Made by a program: the position numbers and the translations under genes. The notes under the pieces were generated by a model. The model did not search any database. It was not told where the DNA came from and saw only the letters and a program-made list of their open reading frames with translations. This document shows positions 16,921 to 26,261 of a DNA stretch of 64,000 nt, one piece after another. Position 1 is the stretch's first letter. Each line of letters begins with the position of its first letter. Source of the stretch: Flagellimonas onchidii. GTDB taxonomy: Bacteria; Bacteroidota; Bacteroidia; Flavobacteriales; Flavobacteriaceae. The stretch is from positions 62,001-126,000 of the forward strand of contig NZ_SRXX01000009.1 in assembly GCF_004804315.1 (NCBI RefSeq). Direction: 5' to 3'.

Positions 16921-18321
16921 ATGGCGTTAGATTCTAACGAAAATCCTGACAAGTCCATAAGTAAATTTGAGTCTATGCTCAAAACAGATGACGTCTACTT
17001 CTTTGACGCAGAAGACTTTGAGGAAATCATTCACCACTACCTTAATAATGGAAAAGTGTCCTTGGGTAAAAAAGCCATACAAATAGGTTTGGAACAACAC
17101 CCCAATTCATTGGAATTAAAGCTTTTACGTGTAGAAGTTTTGGTTTTTGAGGATAAATATGAGGAAGCCGAAAGGATGTTGGACCAACTACAGACTATTG
17201 ATTCGAACAACGAGGAAATTTATATTCAACGCGCAAATATTCAATCCAAACAGGATAATCACCCCGCCGCTATAAATCTGCTTTTGGAAGCTCTTGACCT
17301 TTCCGAAGATAGTTTTGACATACACTCTCTTTTGGGGATGGAGTATCTTTTTATGGATGATTTTGAACAGGCCAAGAAAAATTTCATGAAATGTGTTGAG
17401 TTTGATCATAGTGATTATTCATCCCTGTATAATGTGGTGTACTGCTTTGAGTTTTTAGAGGATTTCGATGGGGCTATTCTATACTTGAACGATTATCTTG
17501 AACGAAACCCTTATTGTGAAGTCGCATGGCATCAATTAGGTAAAATGTACTATACCATCGATATGTATAACGAGGCTTTGACTGCTTTTGACTTTGCTGT
17601 AATTTCAGATGATTCCTTTATTGGAGCCTATTTTGAGAAAGGTAAGGTGTTGGAAAGGCTAGGCAGGTATAACGAAGCCATAGAGAACTATGAGACCACC
17701 ATATCCATAGAAGATCCTACCTCACATGCCTATCTTAGAATAGGTCGATGCCATGAAAAACTCGGCAATAATGACCTTGCCAAATATTATTATTACAATA
17801 CAGTTCATGAAGACCCCCTTTTGGACAAAGGATGGTTGGCAATAACAGACCTTCATTATAAGCTGGAAAATTTTGAAAAAGCACTTTACTACATCAATAA
17901 AGCCATAAACATTGATGGTGAAAATCCTACGTATTGGAAACGAAGTGCAAAAATTTATTCAGTATTAAAGAATTTTGACGAAGCTGATTTTGCTTACAAA
18001 CAAACAGTAGATTTAGGAAACTATGAGTTGGACACATGGCAAAATTGGGCAGATGTCCTCAAAAATATGGGTGATTATAGCTCCTCCATCCAGGTCTTGG
18101 TACAAGGCCTAGAGTTTTATCCTGAAAGTGCAGAATTACTTTATAAACTGGCAGGCATATACCTCAAAAACAAGGAAGTCTTGAACGCCAAGGAAAGATT
18201 AGGGATCGCTATGCAGATGGACATTGACAAACTGCAGCTTTTCGAAGCGGAATTCCCTGAATTCAATAATGTCCAATGGTTGAGAACTTTGGTTTCTGAA
18301 ATCAAAAAAGCCTCAACCTAA
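16921..18321 (+). CDS. Tetratricopeptide repeat protein
   Basis: A 466-residue cytoplasmic-looking protein without a signal peptide. About ten to twelve TPR units run from residue 65 to the C-terminus, recognised by recurrent patterns such as LGxxY, YNEAIENYETTI and FEKALYYINKAINID. The acidic N-terminus (DSNENPDKS) is not a repeat. TPR arrays form superhelical scaffolds for protein partners. The gene sits in a conserved run with the aminotransferase and the DUF368 genes but has an 86-base gap upstream, so it may have its own start; TAATTTTA at 16885-16892 is a poor -7 candidate. The partner protein is unknown. Confidence 0.88.
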   Translation: MALDSNENPDKSISKFESMLKTDDVYFFDAEDFEEIIHHYLNNGKVSLGKKAIQIGLEQHPNSLELKLLRVEVLVFEDKYEEAERMLDQLQTIDSNNEEIYIQRANIQSKQDNHPAAINLLLEALDLSEDSFDIHSLLGMEYLFMDDFEQAKKNFMKCVEFDHSDYSSLYNVVYCFEFLEDFDGAILYLNDYLERNPYCEVAWHQLGKMYYTIDMYNEALTAFDFAVISDDSFIGAYFEKGKVLERLGRYNEAIENYETTISIEDPTSHAYLRIGRCHEKLGNNDLAKYYYYNTVHEDPLLDKGWLAITDLHYKLENFEKALYYINKAINIDGENPTYWKRSAKIYSVLKNFDEADFAYKQTVDLGNYELDTWQNWADVLKNMGDYSSSIQVLVQGLEFYPESAELLYKLAGIYLKNKEVLNAKERLGIAMQMDIDKLQLFEAEFPEFNNVQWLRTLVSEIKKAST

Positions 18322-18344
18322 ACCTCGGATTTCATAATACATAC

Positions 18345-19262
18345 ATGACAGTAAGAAAACTCACAGATTATGTGCTCATAACCCTTAAGGGAATAGCTAT
18401 GGGTGCCGCCGATGCAGTTCCAGGTGTTTCAGGAGGAACCATAGCACTCGTTTCGGGAATATATGAAGAACTTGTTGGAACCATAAGCAACATCAACATT
18501 GACCTTTTTAAGTTGTTGCTTAAGGGAAAGATAAAAGAGTTTTGGCAAAACGCCAATGGAAACTTTGTCCTTGCTTTAGGAATTGGCATTTTGGTCAGTT
18601 ATGTCTCTTTCATGAAACTGGCCAAATACCTGCTTGAACATCACCCTATATTAATTTGGTCCTTTTTTCTGGGGCTCATTATTGCGAGCATTTGGTACAT
18701 GGCCAAGCAAATTCAAAAATGGACCCCGACTCTGGTTTTATTCTTGATTATTGGTATTGGTATTGGATATTTTTTGACCACGTTGCCAACAGCCGAAGCA
18801 AATGATAATTTAGCATACTTTTTCTTTTGCGCGGCAATAGCCATTTGCGCAATGATTCTTCCTGGAATATCCGGAACTTTCATTTTGATTCTTTTGGGGG
18901 CATATAGTACGTTGAGTACAGCTGTAGCAGAATTTGATATTAAAAAGCTTTTGGTTTTTGTGTCAGGAGCCGTTATTGGGCTACTAAGTTTTTCCAAAGT
19001 TCTTAAGTGGTTGCTCAACAAATATCACTTTCAAACCTTCGCCGTTCTTACAGGACTGATCATTGGTTCCATTAATCAAGTATGGCCTTGGAAAAAGGTT
19101 TTACAGACCAAGACTTTTGGTGAAAAGACCGTTGTTATTGACGACGTAAACGTTTGGCCATCAGCTTTCGAAGGGGATAATCAATTAATCCTTGCCATTA
19201 TCTTAGCCTTAATAGGTTTTTCGCTTATTTTTATCCTGGAAAGAATCGCTTCCAAAAAATAA
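18345..19262 (+). CDS. DUF368 polytopic membrane protein, copy 1
   Basis: A 305-residue integral membrane protein with about eight hydrophobic helices. The family marks are the paired motifs GAADAVPGVSGGT near residue 20 and AMILPGISGTFILILLG near residue 175. DUF368 members have been linked to undecaprenyl-phosphate recycling in other bacteria (PopT-type flippases), so a lipid-carrier role at the inner membrane is possible; that link comes from family knowledge, not this sequence. It starts 23 bases after the TPR gene and is followed 17 bases later by a second, clearly paralogous copy. Confidence 0.9.
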   Translation: MTVRKLTDYVLITLKGIAMGAADAVPGVSGGTIALVSGIYEELVGTISNINIDLFKLLLKGKIKEFWQNANGNFVLALGIGILVSYVSFMKLAKYLLEHHPILIWSFFLGLIIASIWYMAKQIQKWTPTLVLFLIIGIGIGYFLTTLPTAEANDNLAYFFFCAAIAICAMILPGISGTFILILLGAYSTLSTAVAEFDIKKLLVFVSGAVIGLLSFSKVLKWLLNKYHFQTFAVLTGLIIGSINQVWPWKKVLQTKTFGEKTVVIDDVNVWPSAFEGDNQLILAIILALIGFSLIFILERIASKK

Positions 19263-19279
19263 GGGAACTCACTTAAAGA

Positions 19280-20317
19280 ATGCATCAGCCTAGAACATTT
19301 CTGGATAATTTTTTCTTGGTCATAAAAGGACTTTGTATGGGAGCTGCCAACAAAGTTCCTGGAGTCTCTGGGGGTATTGTAGCATTTGTGGGCGGATTTT
19401 ACGAAGAATTCATCTACTCTCTTCAAAAAATAAACTCCAAAGCATTCAAACTGCTTTTTAATGGAAGGTTCAAAAGTTTTTACCAATATACCAACGGACA
19501 GTTTTTGCTATTGTTGATTTTTGGTATGCTGGTGAGTTATTTCAGCATATCACGTGTGCTGGACTATTTTTTGGCACAAAAAGAACTTTACGTTTGGGCA
19601 GCCTTTTTCGGGATGATTTTGGGCTCTATCTATTATATCGCTAAGGATTTCCACCACTGGAACAAAAGAACCGTTCTAACGGGGGTTATAGGTCTTATAA
19701 TTGGAATATCCATTAGTTTTTTGAATCCGGCCACCGAAAATAACAACCTGATTTTTATTTTCTTTTGCGGAATCATAAGTGTTTCCGGAATGACCCTACC
19801 AGGACTGTCCGGCTCTTTTATTCTTATCCTATTGGGAAATTACGTATTGCTATTGGTTGATTCCGTGAATGCACTCTATGATACCCTTTCCGAGGTTTTC
19901 GTAGGTGACTTTAGTTTCGTGAACAACGCCAACCGGATGGAAACACTTAAAATACTGGCTGTTTTCACCCTAGGTTCCGCAACAGGATTGGTTACTTTTT
20001 CCCATTTATTGAGCTATGTGTTAAAGCACTTCAAAGAAATTACCACAGCAGCGATTTTAGGATTTATAACAGGCTCGTTGGGCGTTGTATGGCCCTGGAA
20101 AAGAACAATTTATAAAGCTGATGAATTGGGCAATGTATTGTTGGATTCCAATGGGGATAAAATAGTGCTTAATTATCAACGCTACTTTCCTGACTTTAAC
20201 TCATTGGAAACTTGGTGGGCCATCCTTTTTGTAGTTCTAGGAATTTTGATATTATTGGTTTTGGATTGGTATGGAAAAAACAGAAACGAAAGAAAACAGG
20301 TACGGACTGCTGGGTAG
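19280..20317 (+). CDS. DUF368 polytopic membrane protein, copy 2
   Basis: A 345-residue paralogue of the preceding gene, with the same two signature motifs (GAANKVPGVSGGIVAF and GMTLPGLSGSFILILLG) and the same helix layout. It is longer by about 40 residues, mainly in the loop after the second motif (VNALYDTLSEVFVGDF). The tandem pair implies duplication followed by divergence; one copy may have a different lipid or partner. Its last 47 bases overlap the start of aroE in another frame, so the three genes form a tight operon. The possible lipid-carrier role stated for DUF368 is inference here. Confidence 0.9.
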   Translation: MHQPRTFLDNFFLVIKGLCMGAANKVPGVSGGIVAFVGGFYEEFIYSLQKINSKAFKLLFNGRFKSFYQYTNGQFLLLLIFGMLVSYFSISRVLDYFLAQKELYVWAAFFGMILGSIYYIAKDFHHWNKRTVLTGVIGLIIGISISFLNPATENNNLIFIFFCGIISVSGMTLPGLSGSFILILLGNYVLLLVDSVNALYDTLSEVFVGDFSFVNNANRMETLKILAVFTLGSATGLVTFSHLLSYVLKHFKEITTAAILGFITGSLGVVWPWKRTIYKADELGNVLLDSNGDKIVLNYQRYFPDFNSLETWWAILFVVLGILILLVLDWYGKNRNERKQVRTAG

Positions 20318-21023
20318 AGCAATTTCATACTCTTTTTCAAAAGGATACTTTACGGAGAAGTTTAAGCATTTGGGATTGAATGACCACAGTTATGAAAATT
20401 TCGATATTCCCAATATATCGGATTTGGAAACTGTTTTAAAAGAAAGAAGTCCTAAAGGTTTTAATGTTACTATCCCGTATAAAGAAGATGTCATTCCTTT
20501 TTTATCTTCGATGGATTCCATTGCAAAAAATATAGGTGCCGTAAATACTGTAAAAATCACAAAGCAAGGATTGATAGGCTATAATACTGATGCTTACGGA
20601 TTCCAAAAATCTCTGGAACCCCATCTTAAAGCACATCATAAAAAAGCCTTGGTTCTCGGCACTGGTGGAGCATCCAAAGCCGTATGCTATGTTCTGGATC
20701 AACTTGGAATTACCCATACCTATGTATCAAGAACAAAAAAAGAAGGACAGCTTTCATACGATGAGCTAAATGAGGATATAATCCGCTCAAATCATCTCAT
20801 TATTAATTGTTCACCGTTAGGAACCCATCCTAATATTAATGAAAAGCCCCGTATTCCCTACTCTTTTTTGGGCGAAAAGCACTTATTGTTCGATTTGATC
20901 TATAATCCAGAAAAAACGGCTTTTTTGAATGAAGGTGAAAGGCGAAAAACAGCTATTTGCAACGGATTGAATATGCTCAAATTTCAAGCCGAAAAAGCTT
21001 GGGAAATATGGAATACCCCATAA
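20271..21023 (+). CDS. aroE: Shikimate dehydrogenase
   Basis: A 250-residue enzyme that reduces 3-dehydroshikimate with NADPH, the fourth step toward chorismate and aromatic amino acids. Substrate motifs SYSFSKGYF (residues about 20-28) and NVTIPYKED with the catalytic lysine, then the NADP-binding GTGGASKAV, are present, as are the C-terminal NGLNMLKFQA residues. ATG at 20271 is chosen since it is the only start before the conserved YGLLGRAISYS segment; this makes the gene overlap the DUF368 gene by 47 bases. Length is at the short end of the family, typical of the Bacteroidota form. The DUF349 gene follows after 141 bases with its own promoter box. Confidence 0.94.
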   Translation: MEKTETKENRYGLLGRAISYSFSKGYFTEKFKHLGLNDHSYENFDIPNISDLETVLKERSPKGFNVTIPYKEDVIPFLSSMDSIAKNIGAVNTVKITKQGLIGYNTDAYGFQKSLEPHLKAHHKKALVLGTGGASKAVCYVLDQLGITHTYVSRTKKEGQLSYDELNEDIIRSNHLIINCSPLGTHPNINEKPRIPYSFLGEKHLLFDLIYNPEKTAFLNEGERRKTAICNGLNMLKFQAEKAWEIWNTP

Positions 21024-21091
21024 AAAAAGACCTTTTTCACTGGTTTTCAACTGATTCATATGTAACAAAACTCCCCCAAAAGAAGAATTAA

Positions 21092-21099
21092 TACCTTTG
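21092..21099 (+). promoter_or_regulatory. -7 box (TACCTTTG) before the DUF349 gene
   Basis: TACCTTTG matches TAnnTTTG exactly and lies 65 bases upstream of the ATG at 21165. No clear TTG element at the right distance. It would give a leader of about 60 bases. Confidence 0.45.
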
Positions 21100-21164
21100 G
21101 TATTGGGTAATTTAGTTGTTAACTTGGCTATAATTATCGTCAATCATAGGAAAAGATACTACTG

Positions 21165-23210
21165 ATGCAGGAAAATGAACAAAAACTTCAGGAAACTGAA
21201 GGTGGCTCTGAACATATCACGGATAATGTAAAAACAACCCCAGAAGAAAGTCCCATTTCTGAACAAACAACATCCGAAGAATCGGTTGTACCCGAAACTG
21301 AAAATGAAATTGTGGACAAAGAGGTTTCCGAACAAACCCAAGACGATACCGCTCCTGAACAACAAGCTGAAGAAGACGACCACATAGAGGAGATTGAGGA
21401 ATCTAATGCCGAGGACGCTGAGGACACAGACAACGAAAAAAGGCACCAGATTCCAATGTTGGATTACCATTCAATGTCAATGGAAAACCTTGTTGGTGAA
21501 CTCCAAAGATTAGTCAAAAATGAAAAGGTACAGGCTATAAACAAGCATGTAAGTTCCATTAAATATGAATTCGACCAAAAATTCCAAGAGTTTCTTGAGC
21601 ACAAAAAAGAAGAGTTTGTAGCCAACGGGGGTAACGAAATTGACTTTCGCTATAACTCTGTGGCTAAAAGACAATTCAATGAGGTCTATTCTGAATACCG
21701 TGAAAAGCGTGACCAGTATTATAAACAACTGGAACAAAACCTAAAAAATAACCTTCAAAAAAGGCTGGAGATCATTGAACAACTCAAGGGCCTGGTCAAT
21801 GTGGAGGAAGACATCAACACTACATATAAAAACTTCAAGGAACTACAAGAAAATTGGCGAAATGCCGGTCCAATTCCAAGAAAGAATTATAACGATGTCT
21901 GGCGTACTTACCACCACCATATGGAAATCTTTTACGATTTTCTACATCTAAATAGAGAGCTTCGTGACCTTGATTTTAAACATAATCTCGAGGAAAAGTT
22001 GAAATTGGTGGAACGAGCAGAAGCTTTGGCCAATGAACCTGATATCAACAAAGCCTTTAGGGAACTTCAAACCCTTCATAAGATTTGGAAAGAAGATGTT
22101 GGCCCCGTTGCAAAAGAGCAACGTGAAGAAATTTGGGAGCGTTTCAGCAATGCCACAAAGGTAATGCACAATAGAAGGCAAGAGCATTACCAAGAATTGG
22201 AAAAAGACTATGAAAAGAACTTGGAAAAAAAGCAAGAAATTATTACTTCCATAACTTCGGTAGCCCAGAATACTGCCAATAACCACAGAGGGCTTCAGCA
22301 ACAAATTAGAGAAATCGAAACTCTTAGGGAGGCTTTTTTTAAAGCTGGAAAGGTTCCGCAAAAGGTCAACGAGCAAACATGGGATGCCTTCAAAGAAGCC
22401 GTGCGCAGTTTTAACCGAAACAAAAATGCGTTTTACAAAAACCAGAAGAAAGAACAGCTCGACAACCTAGAAAAGAAAAGGGCTTTATTAGGGCTTGCAA
22501 TCTCATTGAAAGACAGTGAAGATTGGGATATGGCCACACCTGAGATGAAGCGCATCCAAAGTGAATGGAAAAAAATAGGACACGTTCCCCGAAAATACTC
22601 CGATAAAATTTGGAACGAGTTCAAAGGAGCCTGCAACCACTACTTTGACCGATTACATGCAGAACGAAATGAGTCCCAAAAGGAAGAGTATCAAAATCTT
22701 GAAAAGAAAAATGAATGTCTAGAACGTTTAAAGGCTTTTCAATTAAGTGGCGACAATGAAAAAGATTTAGTAGCAATCAAAGGGTTTCTCTCTGAGTGGA
22801 AACAATATGGGCGAATTCCCTTTAGAAAAAAGCACATAAATAGTAAGTTCAATAAAATTGTGGATGCTCTCTTTAAAAAATTGGGTGTAAGCCGTCAAGA
22901 ATCAGAACTCATGAAGTATGGCGACAAAATGCAACAACTTGCCAATGCCGATGATGATCGTGCCATAAACAATGAACGAGCATTTATCCGCAAGAAAATT
23001 GACGAAAGTAAATCTCAAATCAGACAACTTGAAAACAATCTGCAATTTTTCTCGAATGCGTCAGAGGACAACCCATTGGTTAAAGATGTAATCAAAAATA
23101 TTGAAAACCATAAGGAAGCCTTGGAAACCTGGCAAGCCAAACTTAAAAAGCTGAATATCCTTAACAACAACCGCAACAGAGAAGAAGCAGAACAAAACGA
23201 AGAAGAATAA
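21165..23210 (+). CDS. DUF349 repeat protein
   Basis: A 681-residue charged, mostly helical soluble protein. An acidic low-complexity N-terminus (residues 1-95, rich in Glu and Thr) precedes about five DUF349 units, each with a W...GP(I/V)PR or W..(I/Y)G(H/R)(V/I)P core. Examples are NWRNAGPIPRKNYNDVW, WKKIGHVPRKYSDKIW and WKQYGRIPFRKKHINSKF. DUF349 proteins are widespread in Bacteroidota with no settled function; the coiled-coil nature suggests a scaffold or a nucleic-acid-associated role. The gene has its own -7 box and converges on the CBS gene with 23 bases between the stops. Confidence 0.88.
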   Translation: MQENEQKLQETEGGSEHITDNVKTTPEESPISEQTTSEESVVPETENEIVDKEVSEQTQDDTAPEQQAEEDDHIEEIEESNAEDAEDTDNEKRHQIPMLDYHSMSMENLVGELQRLVKNEKVQAINKHVSSIKYEFDQKFQEFLEHKKEEFVANGGNEIDFRYNSVAKRQFNEVYSEYREKRDQYYKQLEQNLKNNLQKRLEIIEQLKGLVNVEEDINTTYKNFKELQENWRNAGPIPRKNYNDVWRTYHHHMEIFYDFLHLNRELRDLDFKHNLEEKLKLVERAEALANEPDINKAFRELQTLHKIWKEDVGPVAKEQREEIWERFSNATKVMHNRRQEHYQELEKDYEKNLEKKQEIITSITSVAQNTANNHRGLQQQIREIETLREAFFKAGKVPQKVNEQTWDAFKEAVRSFNRNKNAFYKNQKKEQLDNLEKKRALLGLAISLKDSEDWDMATPEMKRIQSEWKKIGHVPRKYSDKIWNEFKGACNHYFDRLHAERNESQKEEYQNLEKKNECLERLKAFQLSGDNEKDLVAIKGFLSEWKQYGRIPFRKKHINSKFNKIVDALFKKLGVSRQESELMKYGDKMQQLANADDDRAINNERAFIRKKIDESKSQIRQLENNLQFFSNASEDNPLVKDVIKNIENHKEALETWQAKLKKLNILNNNRNREEAEQNEEE

Positions 23211-23233
23211 CCTAAACCGCTAGGAGAACCTCG

Positions 23234-23653
23234 TTAGTACTGTTTGAGCAGATAGTTTATCAAATCTGTCGTTGTTACAATTCCAACCAGCTTTCCATCA
23301 TCCACAACAGGAAGCGCATGGAACTCTTTTTGGGATAAAAACTCAGCAACTTCCCGTATTGTCGTTTTTGAAGAAACACTTATTACATCCCTTGCCATTA
23401 CCTGTGATATTGTGAACATATTATATACCATGGTATCTACGCTATCTTCTGTTTCATCTACGGCATCCGCAAAACTGATACGTAACAAATCGGTCAGGCT
23501 CAACATGCCAACAATACTACTCCCAGAAACCACTGGGATATGTCGAATTTGATGTTTTTTGAAACGTTCTTCGGCAGTTGTCAGATCATCCACTAAGGTT
23601 AAGGTTACCAAATCCTTGGTCATAATTTCCGAAACGGGTACATTCTTTCTCAT
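23234..23653 (-). CDS. CBS-pair domain protein
   Basis: A 139-residue protein consisting of two CBS domains. The first has the pattern VSEIMTKDLVTLT and HIPVVSGSSIVGMLSLTDL; the second has VMARDVISVSSKTTI and HALPVVDDGKLVGIVTTTDL. A CBS pair usually binds adenosine nucleotides and acts as an energy or redox sensor on a partner; no catalytic domain is attached, so this is a stand-alone regulator. A small dyad (TAGAT...ATCTA, 23659-23674) lies just upstream of the start on this strand. Its partner is not evident from the neighbours. Confidence 0.9.
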   Translation of the reverse strand: MRKNVPVSEIMTKDLVTLTLVDDLTTAEERFKKHQIRHIPVVSGSSIVGMLSLTDLLRISFADAVDETEDSVDTMVYNMFTISQVMARDVISVSSKTTIREVAEFLSQKEFHALPVVDDGKLVGIVTTTDLINYLLKQY

Positions 23654-23723
23654 TTGGATAGATTTTAATATCTACCCATGAAATTACCTCCATTCAATGT
23701 ACAAAAGAATGACAAAAGTCAGT

Positions 23724-25295
23724 TTACTTCGCCACGTTTACAGCTCGGGTCTCTCGAATCACGGTTACTCGTACTTGCCCCGGATACGTCATATCGGTTT
23801 GGATTTTCTGGGAAATCTCAAATGAAAGTTCGGCAGCCTTATCATCACTTACCTTTTCACTTTCTACAATCACACGAAGCTCTCGCCCGGCTTGAATAGC
23901 GTATGCTTTTTGTACGCCGTTGAAACCGAAAGCAATATCTTCCAAATCCTTCAATCTTTGTATGTAAGAATCCAAAACTTGTCGACGGGCACCAGGTCGA
24001 GCACCACTAATAGCATCACACACCTGCACTACAGGTGAGATTAAAGTGGTCATCTCAATTTCATCATGGTGAGCACCAATGGCATTGCAAACCTCTTTTT
24101 TCTCTCCATACTTTTGTGCCCATTGCATTCCTAAAATGGCATGTGGGGTTTCTACCTCTACCTCGGTATTTGGAACCTTACCTATATCATGTAAAAGTCC
24201 TGCTCTTTTGGCCAGTTTAGGGTTCAATCCTAGTTCTGCCGCCATTACCCCACAAAGTTTGGCAACCTCTCTAGAGTGCTGTAACAGATTTTGACCATAT
24301 GAAGAACGATATTTCATTCGTCCTACAGCTTTTATCAATTCCGGATGTAGTCCATGAATCCCTAAATCAATCACCGTTCTTTTTCCAATTTCAGCTATCT
24401 CCTCATTGATTTGTTTCTCCGTCTTTTTCACAATCTCCTCGATTCGGGCCGGGTGAATTCTTCCATCAGTTACCAAGCGATGTAACGATAGTCGCGCAAT
24501 CTCCCTTCTTACAGAATCAAAACAAGACAGAATAATGGCTTCGGGAGTGTCATCTACAATAATCTCAACCCCAGTAGCTGATTCAAGGGCACGAATATTA
24601 CGGCCTTCACGACCGATTATCCTTCCTTTAACGTCATCAGATTCCAAATTGAACACGGACACACAATTTTCTACTGCTTCTTCCGTACCAATGCGTTGGA
24701 TGGTATTGATGATAATTTTTCGGGCTTCTTGTTGCGCCGTAAGTTTGGCCTCCTCCAAGGTGTTTTGCAAATAGGCCATGGCATCTGTTTTGGCAGTTTC
24801 CTTCAGAGACTCCAACAGCTGGGCTTTTGCGTCCTCAGCAGAAAGTCCGGAAATCACCTCTAGTTGCTGTACCTGGCTCTTATGCAATTTTTCGGTCTCG
24901 GATTGTTTTTTATCAAGAACCTCACTTTTATGGGTGACTTCCTTAATACGTAGCTCTAGCTTTTCGTTTAGTTTTTTGTTTTTTGAAAGCTCGTTGCTTA
25001 TCTGAGATTCTTTATCCCGAGTACGTTTTTCGGCCTCAGCAATTTTTTTGTCCTTGTTTATGATTACTTTCTCATGTTCCGCCTTAAGCTCCAAAAACTT
25101 TTCCTTGGCTTGGAATATTTTATCCTTTTTGATACCCTCTCCTTCCTTCTTCGCTTCCTTTACAATGCCCGACGCTTCTCTTTTTGCGTTGGCAATAGTT
25201 TTGGACGCCTTTCCTTTCTCCATCATTTTGGCAATGGTAAATCCAATTGCCAGTCCAACCACCGCGGCTATAATGATTATGATAGTGCTATCCAT
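23724..25295 (-). CDS. rny: Ribonuclease Y
   Basis: A 523-residue endoribonuclease that starts mRNA decay at the membrane. An N-terminal membrane helix ([16 protein letters not shown]) precedes a long Lys/Glu coiled coil (residues about 30-200). A KH RNA-binding domain follows ([15 protein letters not shown], residues about 210-270), then the HD domain with the metal motif [10 protein letters not shown] near residue 350 and a C-terminal domain. Length and order match the family. The gene lies downstream of the 6S RNA and the zapA pair on the same strand. Regulation is not visible beyond these upstream elements. Confidence 0.95.
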   Translation of the reverse strand: MDSTIIIIIAAVVGLAIGFTIAKMMEKGKASKTIANAKREASGIVKEAKKEGEGIKKDKIFQAKEKFLELKAEHEKVIINKDKKIAEAEKRTRDKESQISNELSKNKKLNEKLELRIKEVTHKSEVLDKKQSETEKLHKSQVQQLEVISGLSAEDAKAQLLESLKETAKTDAMAYLQNTLEEAKLTAQQEARKIIINTIQRIGTEEAVENCVSVFNLESDDVKGRIIGREGRNIRALESATGVEIIVDDTPEAIILSCFDSVRREIARLSLHRLVTDGRIHPARIEEIVKKTEKQINEEIAEIGKRTVIDLGIHGLHPELIKAVGRMKYRSSYGQNLLQHSREVAKLCGVMAAELGLNPKLAKRAGLLHDIGKVPNTEVEVETPHAILGMQWAQKYGEKKEVCNAIGAHHDEIEMTTLISPVVQVCDAISGARPGARRQVLDSYIQRLKDLEDIAFGFNGVQKAYAIQAGRELRVIVESEKVSDDKAAELSFEISQKIQTDMTYPGQVRVTVIRETRAVNVAK

Positions 25296-25313
25296 GTTGA
25301 TTATGTTTGGTTA

Positions 25314-25488
25314 TAAAAAAAGCCCACATTAGCCGAAGTTTTGTACAAACTCCAAATTACAGGTTTAGGGCTAACAAGTTGCTCAAGGATCCCTATACAG
25401 GTAGGGCCTGCTTTTACAACCTAAACTCACCCTTTTCAAATATAATAGTGTTGAGTTTGTCAAAAAATAATTACCAATGTGGGCAGTA
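25314..25488 (-). ncRNA. ssrS: Probable 6S RNA (regulator of RNA polymerase)
   Basis: The minus strand between zapA and rny folds into one long hairpin made of nested perfect stems. In plus coordinates these are 25322-25330 with 25476-25484 (9 bp), 25345-25352 with 25453-25460 (8 bp), 25363-25369 with 25420-25426 (7 bp), and a terminal stem-loop 25391-25395 with 25402-25406. Unpaired stretches in the middle form the open bubble typical of 6S RNA, which mimics an open promoter. The transcript ends in a run of seven U (25315-25321). The length of about 175 and the zapA neighbourhood, shared with enterobacterial ssrS, support the call. Exact ends are estimates. Confidence 0.78.
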
Positions 25489-25510
25489 ACATTATTTTAT
25501 TTTAAAGAAC

Positions 25511-25804
25511 TTATTCTCCCAGCTTCGAGTAAACCAACTCATCCAATGCCTTTAGGCGTTCAATTGCAGTTTTGGCATTTTCCGAACGGTCTATTCCTCC
25601 CTGTTCGATTTTAGAGGCAAATTGCAGTGCACACATGGCCAGAACATCTTGTTTGTCCCTCACCGCATAATTTTGCTCAAACTTTTTGGCCAAATTTTCA
25701 ATGTTCTTGGCCGCTTTTCTCAATCCCTCCTCTTGCTTGGGGTCTATTGTCAATGGATACACCCTATCAGCAATGGAAAGCTTTATTTTGAGCTTTTCCT
25801 CCAT
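25511..25804 (-). CDS. zapA: Cell division protein ZapA
   Basis: A 97-residue protein of the ZapA family, which binds FtsZ and bundles its protofilaments at the division ring. Family marks are the N-terminal strand region KIKLSIADRVYPLTI, then LRKAAKNIENLAKKFEQ and DVLAMCALQFASKIE. A C-terminal coiled coil follows. The length matches. It lies 13 bases downstream of a ZapB-like coiled-coil gene, and both probably share the promoter at 26133-26163. The 6S RNA lies immediately downstream. Confidence 0.9.
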   Translation of the reverse strand: MEEKLKIKLSIADRVYPLTIDPKQEEGLRKAAKNIENLAKKFEQNYAVRDKQDVLAMCALQFASKIEQGGIDRSENAKTAIERLKALDELVYSKLGE

Positions 25805-25817
25805 ATTTGGTTACAAG

Positions 25818-26114
25818 CTAATCCGCAAGTTTCGCAATGCAAACATCAAGTTCACGAATCAACGTATTTATCTTGAGCTTAGCTTCTGTTTTATTCGTAT
25901 TACTACCCAGCATTGAATTTGCCATTTTCAGGGAATTATATTTTTCTTCCCATTCGTTTACAGCGTTCTGTTGTAATTGATTTTTCTCTTTTGCAAGTAT
26001 CAATTCTTCTTTCAATTTAGCGTTTGCCTGATGCAACAATTCCATCTTGTGCAACAGTTTGCTGACTTTATTTTCTAAAGAATCGACAATCTCAACAAGC
26101 TCGCCCATATGCAA
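25818..26114 (-). CDS. Small coiled-coil protein, ZapB-like
   Basis: A 98-residue protein that is almost one continuous coiled coil (LVEIVDSLENKVSKLLHKME, then LKEELILAKEKNQL), with a final amphipathic segment (LINTLIRELDVCIAKL-type repeats). It is too generic to assign by sequence, but its position directly before zapA, with a 13-base gap, suggests a division partner comparable in role to ZapB. Two ATG codons are possible (26114 and 26108); both follow the promoter. It carries no enzymatic signature. Confidence 0.75.
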   Translation of the reverse strand: MHMGELVEIVDSLENKVSKLLHKMELLHQANAKLKEELILAKEKNQLQQNAVNEWEEKYNSLKMANSMLGSNTNKTEAKLKINTLIRELDVCIAKLAD

Positions 26115-26132
26115 ACATCAATGCGTATAACA

Positions 26133-26163
26133 CAAAGTTAACCAACCTTGTTGTACCTCGCAA
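26133..26163 (-). promoter_or_regulatory. Bacteroidota-type promoter of the zapB-like/zapA operon
   Basis: On the minus strand TTG (26163-26161) is followed after exactly 20 bases by TAACTTTG (26140-26133), a perfect match to the TAnnTTTG -7 box. Transcription would start near 26127, about 13 bases before the first ATG. Confidence 0.7.
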
Positions 26164-26261
26164 TACTTTTCGGATTTATTATTTGCCCTGTTTCTGGCAC
26201 TTTTATTGCTTTTAACAAATCAAAACATTGGTTACTTTCGTAACTAATTATAAACCATTGT

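Noticed and set aside
24035..25332. Several plus-strand frames opposite rny
   Set aside because: They are antisense shadows of the RNase Y gene and show Ser/Phe-rich compositions typical of such shadows.
25434..25465. TTGACA and TATATT-like promoter on the minus strand inside the zapA-rny gap
   Set aside because: It lies inside the nested stems of the proposed 6S RNA, where promoter-like sequence is expected; I did not list it as a separate promoter.
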